A stretch of 64,000 nucleotides of DNA, from contig OZ253453.1 of assembly GCA_965261455.1 (NCBI GenBank), positions 1,798,001 through 1,862,000 of the forward strand, written 5' to 3'. A model generated the notes under the pieces. It was not told where the DNA came from. It searched no databases and worked only from the letters and a program-made list of their open reading frames with translations. Position 1 is the stretch's first letter, and each line of letters begins with the position of its first letter. Shown here piece after piece: positions 56,751 through 64,000 of this stretch. A program made the position numbers and the translations under genes. The DNA comes from DAOUKH01 sp965261455. Its GTDB lineage: Bacteria; Chloroflexota; Dehalococcoidia; SHYB01.

Positions 56751-57434
56751 TTAAGAAAGGCCCGGCGCCAGCTTGCCCGAGGCCGCATGGTGTGCGAGGC
56801 GCGTGGGTTCGGGCAGCCGGTACTTCACCGCCGTCGAAAGCACCCAATGCGCCGCCGTTTCCAGATCGGTCTTGTGACCGGCGGAGACAAAGACGGGGGA
56901 GACGCCCTCCCGCGTGCGCAGCGCGGCGCCAATCACATCGCCACGATGGATGAGGGGCGAGAGCGAGCCCCGCTGCGGCCCCGGAACATCGGCCCGGCCG
57001 ACCAGTCGCGACTTCGCCAGCCCGATCGCGGGAACGTCGAACAGCAGCCCAAGGTGGCTCGCGATCCCGAACCGTCGCGGGTGGGCGACACCGTGGCCGT
57101 CGGCGATGAGGATGTCGGGGCGGTGAACGAGCTTGGCCAGTGCATCTATCAGCACCGGCGTCTCGCGAAAGGAAAGCAGCCCCGGTGTATAGGGCATCGG
57201 CGGACGTTTGCGGGCGACGCGGACCTCGGCGATTTCGAGGCCGGGCCAGGTCATCACGACGACGGCGCCGAGCGTCTCCCCGTCGGAAAACGCGCCGGAG
57301 ACATCGACGCCGGCGATGTAGGCGGGCCGTGCCGGCGCGTGATTGTCGAGCACGACACGCGCCGCGAGGGTCTCCTGCAACGCCCGCGCATCGGCGGGCG
57401 TCAGTCCCCACGGATGCGTCTCAGCGGGGAGCAT
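56751..57434 (-). CDS. nfi: Endonuclease V
   Basis: A 227-residue repair enzyme that nicks DNA (or RNA) next to deoxyinosine. It shows YIAGVDVSGAF with the first catalytic Asp, MPYTPGLLSFRETPVLIDAL, ADGHGVAHPRRFGIASHLGLLFDVPAIGLAKSRLVG and a late SAGHKTDLETAAHWV, all standard for the family. ATG at 57434. It lies upstream of nusA on the same strand but is separated by the nusA promoter, so they are probably independent. Confidence 0.93.
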   Translation of the reverse strand: MLPAETHPWGLTPADARALQETLAARVVLDNHAPARPAYIAGVDVSGAFSDGETLGAVVVMTWPGLEIAEVRVARKRPPMPYTPGLLSFRETPVLIDALAKLVHRPDILIADGHGVAHPRRFGIASHLGLLFDVPAIGLAKSRLVGRADVPGPQRGSLSPLIHRGDVIGAALRTREGVSPVFVSAGHKTDLETAAHWVLSTAVKYRLPEPTRLAHHAASGKLAPGLS

Positions 57435-57491
57435 GACCTGTCCCGGGTGAACCTGTCCCTCTACCGCCTCCCCGAGGAAGCGGGTTGGCCG

Positions 57492-59249
57492 CTACCGGCC
57501 CCACTCGGCGATGTTCCAGAGCTCGCTGTCCCACGCGTTGATGTGGACGCCTTCCAACGTGTTCAGATGCGCGGAGACGAAGCCCCGGACCACGAGCGGG
57601 ATCTCGTAGTAGTTCTGCACGAGGATGTCGTTGAGCTCCTTCACCAAGGCGTCGCGCTCCGGCCCGATTCGGGTCTCGGCGAGCTGGGCGTAGAGCTCGT
57701 CGTACGCCGGATTGCAAGCACGGGCATTGTTCCCGTCGGCCCAGTTGTTATCCCGCGTCTGAATGTGCTCGCAGCCCAGACCGGCCAGATGCTGCTGCGG
57801 GTCGATCCCGGGGCCGGTCGTGTACATCTGCACGTCGGCAAAGAACCTCCGGTACGTGGCCCCCTCGTCGACGACGGGGTCGCCGCCGAAGAAGACACTG
57901 GCGTCGTGCTGCGTCAACTCGGTCTCAATCCCAATCTCTCGCCACCAATCGCGGACCAGGGCCTGGGTGTCCTCCCGGATGGCGTTGACGGTGGTCTGGT
58001 ACGTGATCCGCAGGGGGACGCCGTTGTACTCGCGGACGCCGTCGCCGTCGGTGTCAAGTACACCGCTATCGTCGAGCAGCTTCTTGGCGCCTTCGATGTC
58101 TTGTACGAGACACCCGTCGTTCGCGGTCGAAGCGTACCTCGGAGGGGCGGTGATCAGATTGCACGCCGGCTTGGCGGCGAAGCCGTAGAGGTCCTCCGCG
58201 ATCCGGGCGCGGTCGATCGCCATTGACATGGCCTGCGGAATCGGCGTGAACGTCAGGAATGGGTGGGGGTTCATGCCGTCCAGATACTCGGAGCGGTCGT
58301 CGCCCAACGCGGGGTCCGGGTTCGTCTGATTGACCACGATACGTTCGACGTCGCTGGCAAACGCGGCGACCACCTTGCCGAGACTCGCTGCCTCCATCTG
58401 AGCGAGCGTCTCCGGCTCCACCTGCAAGTTCCAGGCGTAGTCAGCCTCGCCCATTTCCAGGACGGCGCGGGCCGCAGACACGGCGTCGCCGGCGCCTTGG
58501 AAGACCACGCGGTCGAAGTAAGGCGTTTCCCCACGGTAGAACGGGTTGCGCTGGTAGATGGCATGCTCGTTCGGCTCGAACTCGATGATTCGATACGGGC
58601 CGGTTCCCAGCGGCGCGGTGTTCTCTGCGTTGCAAGTCCTCGCCGCCGCGCCGACGCAATCGGCGAACTGCGCCCCGCTGATGATTGGCGTCCCGGCGCC
58701 GACGAAGGCGTTGTACGGATACGGCGCCGGCGCGTCGAACGTGATCGCGACGGTGAGGTCGTCGACGGCTTCCACAGAGCCAATCCCGGAAAACGCGTCC
58801 TTAGCGGAGCAGCCGGTCTCCTCGTCTGTGCAGTAGCGCCAGGTGAAAACCACGTCGTCGGCCGTCAGGTCGCTGCCGTCCGACCACTTCAACCCCTCGC
58901 GCAGTTTCCAGGTGATCGACATCAGGTCCTGAGAAACGCCGCCGTTCTCGACCGTCGGGATTTCGGTGGCCAGCCTCGGCGTAAGCTCACCGTCCGGGTC
59001 GTAGCTGGCCAGCGGTTCGAGCGTGACCGCACCGGCGTCCCGGTCCTTATAGCCGTCAGCCAAATACGGGCCGGGCAGCGTGGGGGCCTGCCAATAGCGG
59101 ATCGTCAAGACCTTCTCCGGCGGGGGCACCACCGTCGGAGTGACCGGTGGTGTCGATGTCGGCCCGGCCATGGGAGGCATCGACTCGCCGCACCCAACGA
59201 CCAGAAACAGTGCGGAAACGCCGAGAGCGACTATCGGGGAGAGGCGCAT
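57492..59249 (-). CDS. ABC transporter solute-binding lipoprotein (family 5), second
   Basis: A 585-residue periplasmic binding protein. The signal peptide (MRLSPIVALGVSALFLVVGC) has its lipobox Cys at position 20, followed by a Pro/Thr linker (STPPVTPTVVPPP) and the SBP_bac_5 domain: ITWKLREGLKWSDGSDLTADDVVFTW, TAPLGTGPYRIIEF, MSMAIDRARIAEDLYG. The ATG at 59249 fits the signal peptide; an in-frame start at 59288 would add 13 residues. No permease or ATPase gene is adjacent, so it is an orphan. Two tandem palindromic boxes lie just upstream. Confidence 0.9.
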   Translation of the reverse strand: MRLSPIVALGVSALFLVVGCGESMPPMAGPTSTPPVTPTVVPPPEKVLTIRYWQAPTLPGPYLADGYKDRDAGAVTLEPLASYDPDGELTPRLATEIPTVENGGVSQDLMSITWKLREGLKWSDGSDLTADDVVFTWRYCTDEETGCSAKDAFSGIGSVEAVDDLTVAITFDAPAPYPYNAFVGAGTPIISGAQFADCVGAAARTCNAENTAPLGTGPYRIIEFEPNEHAIYQRNPFYRGETPYFDRVVFQGAGDAVSAARAVLEMGEADYAWNLQVEPETLAQMEAASLGKVVAAFASDVERIVVNQTNPDPALGDDRSEYLDGMNPHPFLTFTPIPQAMSMAIDRARIAEDLYGFAAKPACNLITAPPRYASTANDGCLVQDIEGAKKLLDDSGVLDTDGDGVREYNGVPLRITYQTTVNAIREDTQALVRDWWREIGIETELTQHDASVFFGGDPVVDEGATYRRFFADVQMYTTGPGIDPQQHLAGLGCEHIQTRDNNWADGNNARACNPAYDELYAQLAETRIGPERDALVKELNDILVQNYYEIPLVVRGFVSAHLNTLEGVHINAWDSELWNIAEWGR

Positions 59250-59277
59250 AGTGCGGTTGCTCCATCCCAGCGTGGTG

Positions 59278-59321
59278 GGCCTACTCATATAGTAGGCCTT
59301 ACTATTAGTAGGCCTTACTAT
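59278..59321. promoter_or_regulatory. Tandem operator-like boxes upstream of the lipoprotein gene
   Basis: TAGTAGGCCTTACTAT occurs twice without a gap (59290-59305, 59306-59321). Each copy is nearly palindromic, and a GGCCTACT half-site at 59278-59285 extends the pattern toward the gene. The boxes lie 30-70 bases before the start codon on the minus strand, where a repressor would block transcription. The regulator is unknown. Confidence 0.55.
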
Positions 59322-59506
59322 CTTTGCGCTGTCGTCGGTTCTCTAGGGCTCTAGAGCCTGCCGCCGTACGACATTATCGTGGGGCCGCGCGGGCTGCGGC
59401 AACGGCCATGCCTCACGCGACCCTAAAGGTCGACTCTTGAACCGGCCCTTGCTCGGCCCCTTTGGACACGTGTCCACGCCAGAGCCAACGACCAGCGTGG
59501 CCCATC

Positions 59507-61228
59507 CTAGACGTTCTCGGCGTCCTCGGCGTCCTCGGCGTCCTCGGTGTCTTCGGTGTCTTCGGTGTCTTCGACATCCTGGGCGTCCTGAATTTCGAGG
59601 AGCCTCGACGCCGTTTCCCTTGCCTCGTCCCAGGTGCCAACGAACCGCCCCGGGGGAACACGTTTCAGAACGTCGAGGGCAGCAAGATTGCGGGCGGTCA
59701 CGCCCGAGAGTCCCATCACGATGCAGTGGGTGTCCTGGGCTATGGCGGTCTCGACAAGTTGCTCCACCACAAGGGCCGCGCTGTCGTCCGCGTAGACGGT
59801 GTCGGAGAAGTCGAGGACTAGGACCTCATGGCCTTGGATGTCTCGGCCGATGGTCTCAATCAGCTTGCTGGAGGATGCAACGGTAAAGGTACCCCTGAGC
59901 GCCACTAGGCCAACCCGCGCGGAGAACCGATCGACCTCCTCGTTGCTCGCCTCGGCGCCGAACAAACTCCGGTCCAGCAGCGGCACGGAGACGACGCTGT
60001 CCATCTCCAGCCGCTCGAACTGCCGCGCGCTGGTCACCGCGGCGGCTATCATGCCCACGGCGACGGCGGCAACCAAGTCGAGGAATACCGTTAGCCCGAG
60101 CGTGAGCAGCATGACCGCCAAATGTTCACGCTGAACCTTGTGCATTCGCATGACAAACCGCCAGTCGATCGTGTCCAAGGCGATTTTGACTAGGATCCCG
60201 GCTAGGACGGCGTTGGGTATCTTCGCCACGTAGTCGCCCAGCACCTGCACCAGCACCAGCAGGATGGCTACGGCAACGACCCCTGCGACAAGGGTGGCTC
60301 CACCCGCCCGAATGTTTGCTACCGTGCTTGGCGTGGCCCCGGACCCTGGCAAGCCCCGGATAAACCCGGTGAAGACGTTCCCAATGCCTTGGGCAAGGAG
60401 CTCCCGGCTTGGCTCGTGACGCGTCCGTGTCATCGAGTCCCCTACGAGGGCGGTAAGCAGCGTGTCCACAGAGCCGACGATCGCTATGACCAGCGCCGGC
60501 TCAATGGCGTTCACGAGTGCATCGCCAGAGAGGCTCGGCAAGTGGAAGGACGGCAGGCCCGTCGGCACGGCGCCGATGACCGATGCTTCGGTGAGCCAAA
60601 GGGCGCCCATGAGCGTCCCGACCCCCAGCGCGACCAGGATCGAGGGCAGACGCTTCTCGAATTTCCTGGGCCAGAGCAGCGCCACGGCCAGGGTGGCGGC
60701 GGCGATGCCCAAGGCATGGGCCTCAAAGTGATCGAACACTTCCGAAAAGTTACGGAGCGTACCGATTGGCCCGCCCACCGTGACGCCTCCCAGGAAGGGC
60801 GGGATCTGCACCAGGATGATGATCACCCCAACCCCGGTCATGAACCCGGATATGACCGAGTACGGGGTGTACGTCACGTAACGTCCGATTCTCAGCAGGC
60901 CGAACAGTATCTGTATCAGCCCCGCCATGATGACGATCGTAAAGGCCTCGGAGATGTCGTCCGCGTAGCTGGCAACGATGACCGCCATGGCAACCGTCAT
61001 CGACCCCGTAGGGCCTGAGATGAGCGACCGGGTGCCGCCGAACACCGCGGCAAAGAAACCCACCGAGATCGCCCCGTAGATTCCGGCAGCCGGGCCCAGA
61101 CCCGCCGCTAGGCCGAAGGCCAACGCCACCGGCAGACCCACCACCGCCGCGGTGACGCCGCCAAGGACGTCCCCGCGGAAGGTTTGCAGGTCATACGGAA
61201 GGCCGGAAAACAGTAGGCGAGTCAGCAA
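59507..61228 (-). CDS. SulP-family anion transporter with STAS domain
   Basis: A 573-residue membrane transporter. It has about ten to twelve hydrophobic segments with the SulP hallmarks GDVLGGVTAAVVGLPVALAFGLAAG, YGAISVGFFAAVFGGTRSLISGPTGSMTV and SMTRTRHEPSRELLAQGIGNVFTGFIRGLPGSGATPSTVANIRAGG. A C-terminal STAS domain (VGLVALRGTFTVASSSKLIETIG, LDFSDTVYADDSAALVVEQLV) regulates transport. It would carry sulfate, bicarbonate or another anion. The start is a TTG at 61228 and may be wrong by a few codons. The last ~20 residues are a Glu-Asp-Thr/Ala repeat. Confidence 0.9.
   Translation of the reverse strand: MLTRLLFSGLPYDLQTFRGDVLGGVTAAVVGLPVALAFGLAAGLGPAAGIYGAISVGFFAAVFGGTRSLISGPTGSMTVAMAVIVASYADDISEAFTIVIMAGLIQILFGLLRIGRYVTYTPYSVISGFMTGVGVIIILVQIPPFLGGVTVGGPIGTLRNFSEVFDHFEAHALGIAAATLAVALLWPRKFEKRLPSILVALGVGTLMGALWLTEASVIGAVPTGLPSFHLPSLSGDALVNAIEPALVIAIVGSVDTLLTALVGDSMTRTRHEPSRELLAQGIGNVFTGFIRGLPGSGATPSTVANIRAGGATLVAGVVAVAILLVLVQVLGDYVAKIPNAVLAGILVKIALDTIDWRFVMRMHKVQREHLAVMLLTLGLTVFLDLVAAVAVGMIAAAVTSARQFERLEMDSVVSVPLLDRSLFGAEASNEEVDRFSARVGLVALRGTFTVASSSKLIETIGRDIQGHEVLVLDFSDTVYADDSAALVVEQLVETAIAQDTHCIVMGLSGVTARNLAALDVLKRVPPGRFVGTWDEARETASRLLEIQDAQDVEDTEDTEDTEDAEDAEDAENV
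59513..59575. repeat. 9-bp microsatellite in the SulP gene
   Basis: Seven 9-bp units of the form GTCCTCGGC or GTCTTCGGT encode the acidic (Glu-Asp-Ala/Thr) tail. Unit changes are grouped, which suggests stepwise slippage. The array lies directly before the stop codon, so copy-number change alters tail length without shifting the frame. Confidence 0.75.
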
Positions 61229-61661
61229 GAAACAGTCCGACGGTGGCGCCGACCATCCCTACCGCAGGGGAGTAGTCGGCCCAGCGCCTGCCCCCACACC
61301 TTGTCGTTATCTGAGTCCGATGAGCGCCGGGATACTTCTTCTTGGCAGGACGGCCTCAAGCTGAAGCGGCGGTTTCAATACCTGTGTGAGCGCGACGAGG
61401 CGGCTCCGCCGGATTGATCGTCCGTAGGCGGAGATAGTTATGGAAGGTCGCCTTCCTGTCAAGGCCACGCGGGCGAAAACACTCCCGAACCAGTCTGCAG
61501 ACCTGCGATTGCCCTGGATCAGTCCGGCAGTGACTTGCGCAAAAGGCCTCCGGTATGGTAAAGATGAGCCCCTCGGACCCACCACCCGTGTCCGGGATCC
61601 GATCTCTCTGGTTGCCTTAGTCGCAGGGCGCGGGTTCGAGCCCTCGAAATGGAGTCTTGGT
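61229..61661. other. Spacer without recognised gene
   Basis: The plus-strand frame is open from 61440 but has no start signal or family pattern before the lipoprotein signal peptide. A T-loop-like GGGTTCGAGCCC (61632-61643) looks like a tRNA 3'-end relic but lacks pairing partners for a full tRNA. No strong promoter was found. Confidence 0.35.
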
Positions 61662-63344
61662 GTGAGAAAATTGATCCGATTCGGGATTCCGGTCGCTATC
61701 GTCGTGGTTCTGTTGGTTGCAGCGTGCGGAGGCGCGGACCCGACGGCTACCCCGCCGCCGCCCACAAACACGCCGGCACCCACAGCCGCACCGGCACCCA
61801 CAGCCACTCCCGTTCCCGCGCCGACGGATACTCCGGAGGCTATGACGAAGATGGGCGGGACTCTGAAGTACGTCCCGCTCGCGGACCAGCTCGGGCTGGA
61901 CCCAGGCTTCTCCAGCTACATTCAAACGATTCAGCACTCCCTGATGATCAACGATTTCCTGTTCACACCGGACGCCGACCTCAACGTGCAGCCCCAGATG
62001 GTGGACACCTGGGACCTGAGCGCCGATGGGACGGTGTACACCTTCAACCTCCGCGATGGGCTCGCGTACACTGACGGCAGACCTGTCGAGGCCCAACACG
62101 TCGTCCAGACGATGGAGCGGGGAATCAAGGTGGACACCTATGGCAAGTTCCTCGCCCCGCTGGTCGCCGGCATGGAAACGGTGGACGCCAACACGCTTAC
62201 GCTCACCCTGACCGAGCCCCTCGGCTTCACGCTCAACGCCCTTGGCTACGCGAGCACGCGCTTTGCTCTCGTCATGCCGCCGGAGTACACCGCCCTTCCC
62301 CAGAGTGAGAAGGCGGCGGGCGAGATCGGGGCGGGCCCGTGGCAGTTCGTGGAATGGCGGCCCGGGGACCAGATCGACTACGTGCGTAACGACAACTACG
62401 TGCCCCGCGATGAGCCCGCCAGTGGCTACGGCGGTGGAAAGCACGTGTTCTTGGACGCGCACGAGTGGCACATCATCCCCGACTCGGGCGTCAAAGTGGC
62501 CGCGGTTGAGACCGGCCAGGTCGATTTCGTGGACTGGCCGCCCCCGGATTCCTTCGCTCGGACCGCGGCCAACCCTGACCTGGTAACCGTCCGGGACACG
62601 GCAGGGCCCATGGCGTTCATCTACGTCAACAAGCTTGCCCCGCCGTTCAACGACCCCCGCGCCCGGAAGGCGCTCCAAGCCGCAGTGGGCCAGAAGGAAC
62701 ATCTCCTCACCGCCTACCCCGAGTCTCTCGCTGCGCCATGCGCGGCCATCTTCGGTTGCAGCGCGGCGCCCTGGACCTCAACGGCCGGTCTTGAGCCGTG
62801 GATCATCGAGAGCGACATGGAGTTGGCTCAGGAGCTATGGGACCAGGTGTACCAGGGCGAGAAGCTCGTCTTGGTGCAGTGGACCGGGCGACCCGAGTAC
62901 CAGAACCCCGGCCTTTTGACCAAGCAGATTCTCGAAGACCTGGGCGCGGACGTGGAGCTGTTCACCACCGACACCGCGGCCGGCAGCGCCTTGGTGCGCA
63001 ATCGGGAGGCCTCTGAGTCAGGCGATTGGCACGTGGGTCATCTGGTCTCCACGAACTACGTAGATCCCATCTCCACCAGCTTCCTCAATCCCTCGTATGG
63101 GTACGGTGGATGGAGCGTCAGCGACCGTATCACTGAGTTGAAGGATGAGTTCCTCAAGGCCAATGACGATGCGGAGAGAAGGCGCGTAGTCGACGAAATA
63201 CAGACCCTCAACTACGCTGACTCCGAGGGGATCATCACCGGCCAGGCTTTCCGTCACAAGGTCTACCGGAAAGACGTCAAGGATGTCATTGCGGTGCCGA
63301 TCTTGACATACCAACCGTTCTGGAACATCTGGCTCGATAGGTAG
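61662..63344 (+). CDS. ABC transporter solute-binding lipoprotein (family 5), third
   Basis: A 560-residue binding protein starting at a GTG with GGAG eight bases upstream. The signal peptide RKLIRFGIPVAIVVVLLVAAC has its lipid-anchored Cys22. A linker rich in Thr, Pro and Ala (TPPPPTNTPAPTAAPAPTATP) follows, then the SBP_bac_5 domain (QPQMVDTWDLSADGTVYTFNLRDGLAYTDGRPVEAQHVVQTM, EIGAGPWQFVEWRPGDQIDYVRNDNY). The linker style matches the lipoprotein at 10802-12529. No permease genes are adjacent in the window. A strong terminator follows, so it is transcribed alone. Confidence 0.92.
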   Translation: MRKLIRFGIPVAIVVVLLVAACGGADPTATPPPPTNTPAPTAAPAPTATPVPAPTDTPEAMTKMGGTLKYVPLADQLGLDPGFSSYIQTIQHSLMINDFLFTPDADLNVQPQMVDTWDLSADGTVYTFNLRDGLAYTDGRPVEAQHVVQTMERGIKVDTYGKFLAPLVAGMETVDANTLTLTLTEPLGFTLNALGYASTRFALVMPPEYTALPQSEKAAGEIGAGPWQFVEWRPGDQIDYVRNDNYVPRDEPASGYGGGKHVFLDAHEWHIIPDSGVKVAAVETGQVDFVDWPPPDSFARTAANPDLVTVRDTAGPMAFIYVNKLAPPFNDPRARKALQAAVGQKEHLLTAYPESLAAPCAAIFGCSAAPWTSTAGLEPWIIESDMELAQELWDQVYQGEKLVLVQWTGRPEYQNPGLLTKQILEDLGADVELFTTDTAAGSALVRNREASESGDWHVGHLVSTNYVDPISTSFLNPSYGYGGWSVSDRITELKDEFLKANDDAERRRVVDEIQTLNYADSEGIITGQAFRHKVYRKDVKDVIAVPILTYQPFWNIWLDR

Positions 63345-63365
63345 CAATACTTGGCCCTAGGGCAA

Positions 63366-63398
63366 AAAGACAGGGGGAGGGTAACCCTCCCCCTGTCT
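63366..63398 (+). terminator. Strong terminator hairpin after the lipoprotein gene
   Basis: Arms of 15 bases (AAGACAGGGGGAGGG and its complement) around a 3-base loop, 22 bases after the stop codon. A moderately T-rich tail (TGTCTATGGTTCTGGTT) follows. Confidence 0.75.
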
Positions 63399-63445
63399 TG
63401 TCTATGGTTCTGGTTGATTCCGACAAGGGAGGGGAGGTAGCGACG

Positions 63446-64000
63446 ATGGTTGGATTGAAAGACCGACCCGGTCAAACGGGGGAATTCACCGAGGCCGTTA
63501 GGGCGACGGCGACTGAGGCCTATGGCGCGTCGCAGATCGGCCCCTGGGATTACTGTCCCATACTTGGTTTCAGGGAGTACTGGTACCCGGCGATCTGGAA
63601 GAAGAAGGTGGGCCGGCGACCGGTCAACGTCACGATGTTGGGCGAGGAGTTGGTCTTCTTCAGGGGCAAGGAAGGCAAGATTGAAGCCCTGACCGACTGG
63701 TGCCCTCACCGCGGCGCCCGGTTGTCCCGAGGCTTCTGCGAGTTCCCTGGGACGATCACCTGCCCCTACCACGGCTATACGTTCGACGCGAGCGGACAGT
63801 GCGTGGCCGGGCTCGTCGAGGCCGACGTCTCGCCGCTGGCGGCGAAGATGAAAGCTCGGAAGTATCCGACGGCGGAATGGCAAGGCATCATCTTCGTCTG
63901 GATGGGGATCACGGATCCCGTGCCGTTGGAAGAAGACCTCCCCTGGGAATTCAATGAGCCAAGCCTCACGGGCCGACGGTTCAGCAGGGTGAGAGAGTGG
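63446..64000 (+). CDS. Rieske [2Fe-2S] oxygenase alpha subunit, C-terminus beyond window
   Basis: Start of a ring-hydroxylating or demethylating oxygenase; 185 codons are visible to the edge. The Rieske cluster ligands are Cys86-x-His88 (WCPHRGARLS) and Cys106-x2-His109 (TCPYHGYTF), preceded by the typical FREYWYPAIWKKKVGRRPVNVTMLGEELVFFR. The mononuclear-iron domain lies outside the window. GGAGGGGAGG precedes the ATG. Such enzymes insert oxygen into aromatic or amine substrates using a reductase partner. None is visible. It fits the catabolic character of the region. Confidence 0.92.
   Translation, partial: MVGLKDRPGQTGEFTEAVRATATEAYGASQIGPWDYCPILGFREYWYPAIWKKKVGRRPVNVTMLGEELVFFRGKEGKIEALTDWCPHRGARLSRGFCEFPGTITCPYHGYTFDASGQCVAGLVEADVSPLAAKMKARKYPTAEWQGIIFVWMGITDPVPLEEDLPWEFNEPSLTGRRFSRVREW

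Noticed and set aside
61600..61660. tRNA gene around GGGTTCGAGCCC
   Set aside because: No 5' acceptor partner or D/anticodon arms could be matched; treated as a relic at most.

Overview
The window is high-GC bacterial DNA from an organism that is most likely a member of the Chloroflexota, and probably the Dehalococcoidia/SAR202 type. I infer this from several signs. The solute-binding lipoproteins have Thr/Pro-rich linkers after the lipobox. There is a dense set of amidohydrolases, class III CoA-transferases, a thiolase/DUF35 pair, a cyclase and a Rieske oxygenase. A T-box-controlled ilvBNC-leuACB cluster is present, and a serine recombinase of the large type runs off the left edge. No rRNA gene, complete tRNA gene or CRISPR array was seen, so the placement rests on protein style only.

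Layout. 0-2.6 kb is mobile DNA: the N-terminal 262 residues of a serine recombinase, small open frames, a structured ~84-bp element present three times, and the C-terminal end of an IS481-type transposase with its terminal repeats. 3-25 kb is an accessory catabolic region. It holds a formamidase/acetamidase, an N-acyl-D-amino-acid deacylase, a DUF35/thiolase pair, a cyclase with an oligopeptide-type ABC transporter, an amidohydrolase_2, two class III CoA-transferases, a crotonase, a dihydropyrimidinase, a flavin dehydrogenase with a carboxymuconolactone decarboxylase-like protein, an HpcH/HpaI aldolase and amidases. Decay is visible at 23.4-25.4 kb: an amidase that has lost its catalytic core, a broken polysaccharide deacetylase and a recombinase tail.

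25.5-50 kb is mainly core metabolism: an alpha/beta hydrolase, a PIG-L deacetylase, a methyltransferase, then moaA-rdgB and an RNase HI-MoaC fusion, then copper export (copZ-copA), a PAC2 protein, a leucine-type T-box leader and ilvB-ilvN-ilvC-leuA-leuC-leuB (no leuD or ilvD), a lone ABC ATPase and a RimI-like acetyltransferase. On the minus strand follows hom - LysRS-like paralogue - lysS - aspartokinase-type ACT protein. 50-50.65 kb is a gene-free stretch with a tandem array of hairpin-forming 64-bp repeats.

50.7-57.4 kb is a translation/transcription block on the minus strand (nusA, then ylxR-infB and a small conserved-looking gene) into which a thiamine-diphosphate enzyme is inserted, with endonuclease V upstream. 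57.5-64 kb is transport and catabolism again: two solute-binding lipoproteins, a SulP/STAS transporter and the start of a Rieske oxygenase. Dispersed palindromic repeats and short inverted-repeat (MITE-like) elements fill the intergenic gaps of the core-metabolism half.

The most unusual items are the RNase HI-MoaC fusion, the three-copy element with compensatory base changes beside the recombinase, the tandem hairpin array at 50.35 kb, and the class II synthetase paralogue translationally coupled to homoserine dehydrogenase.
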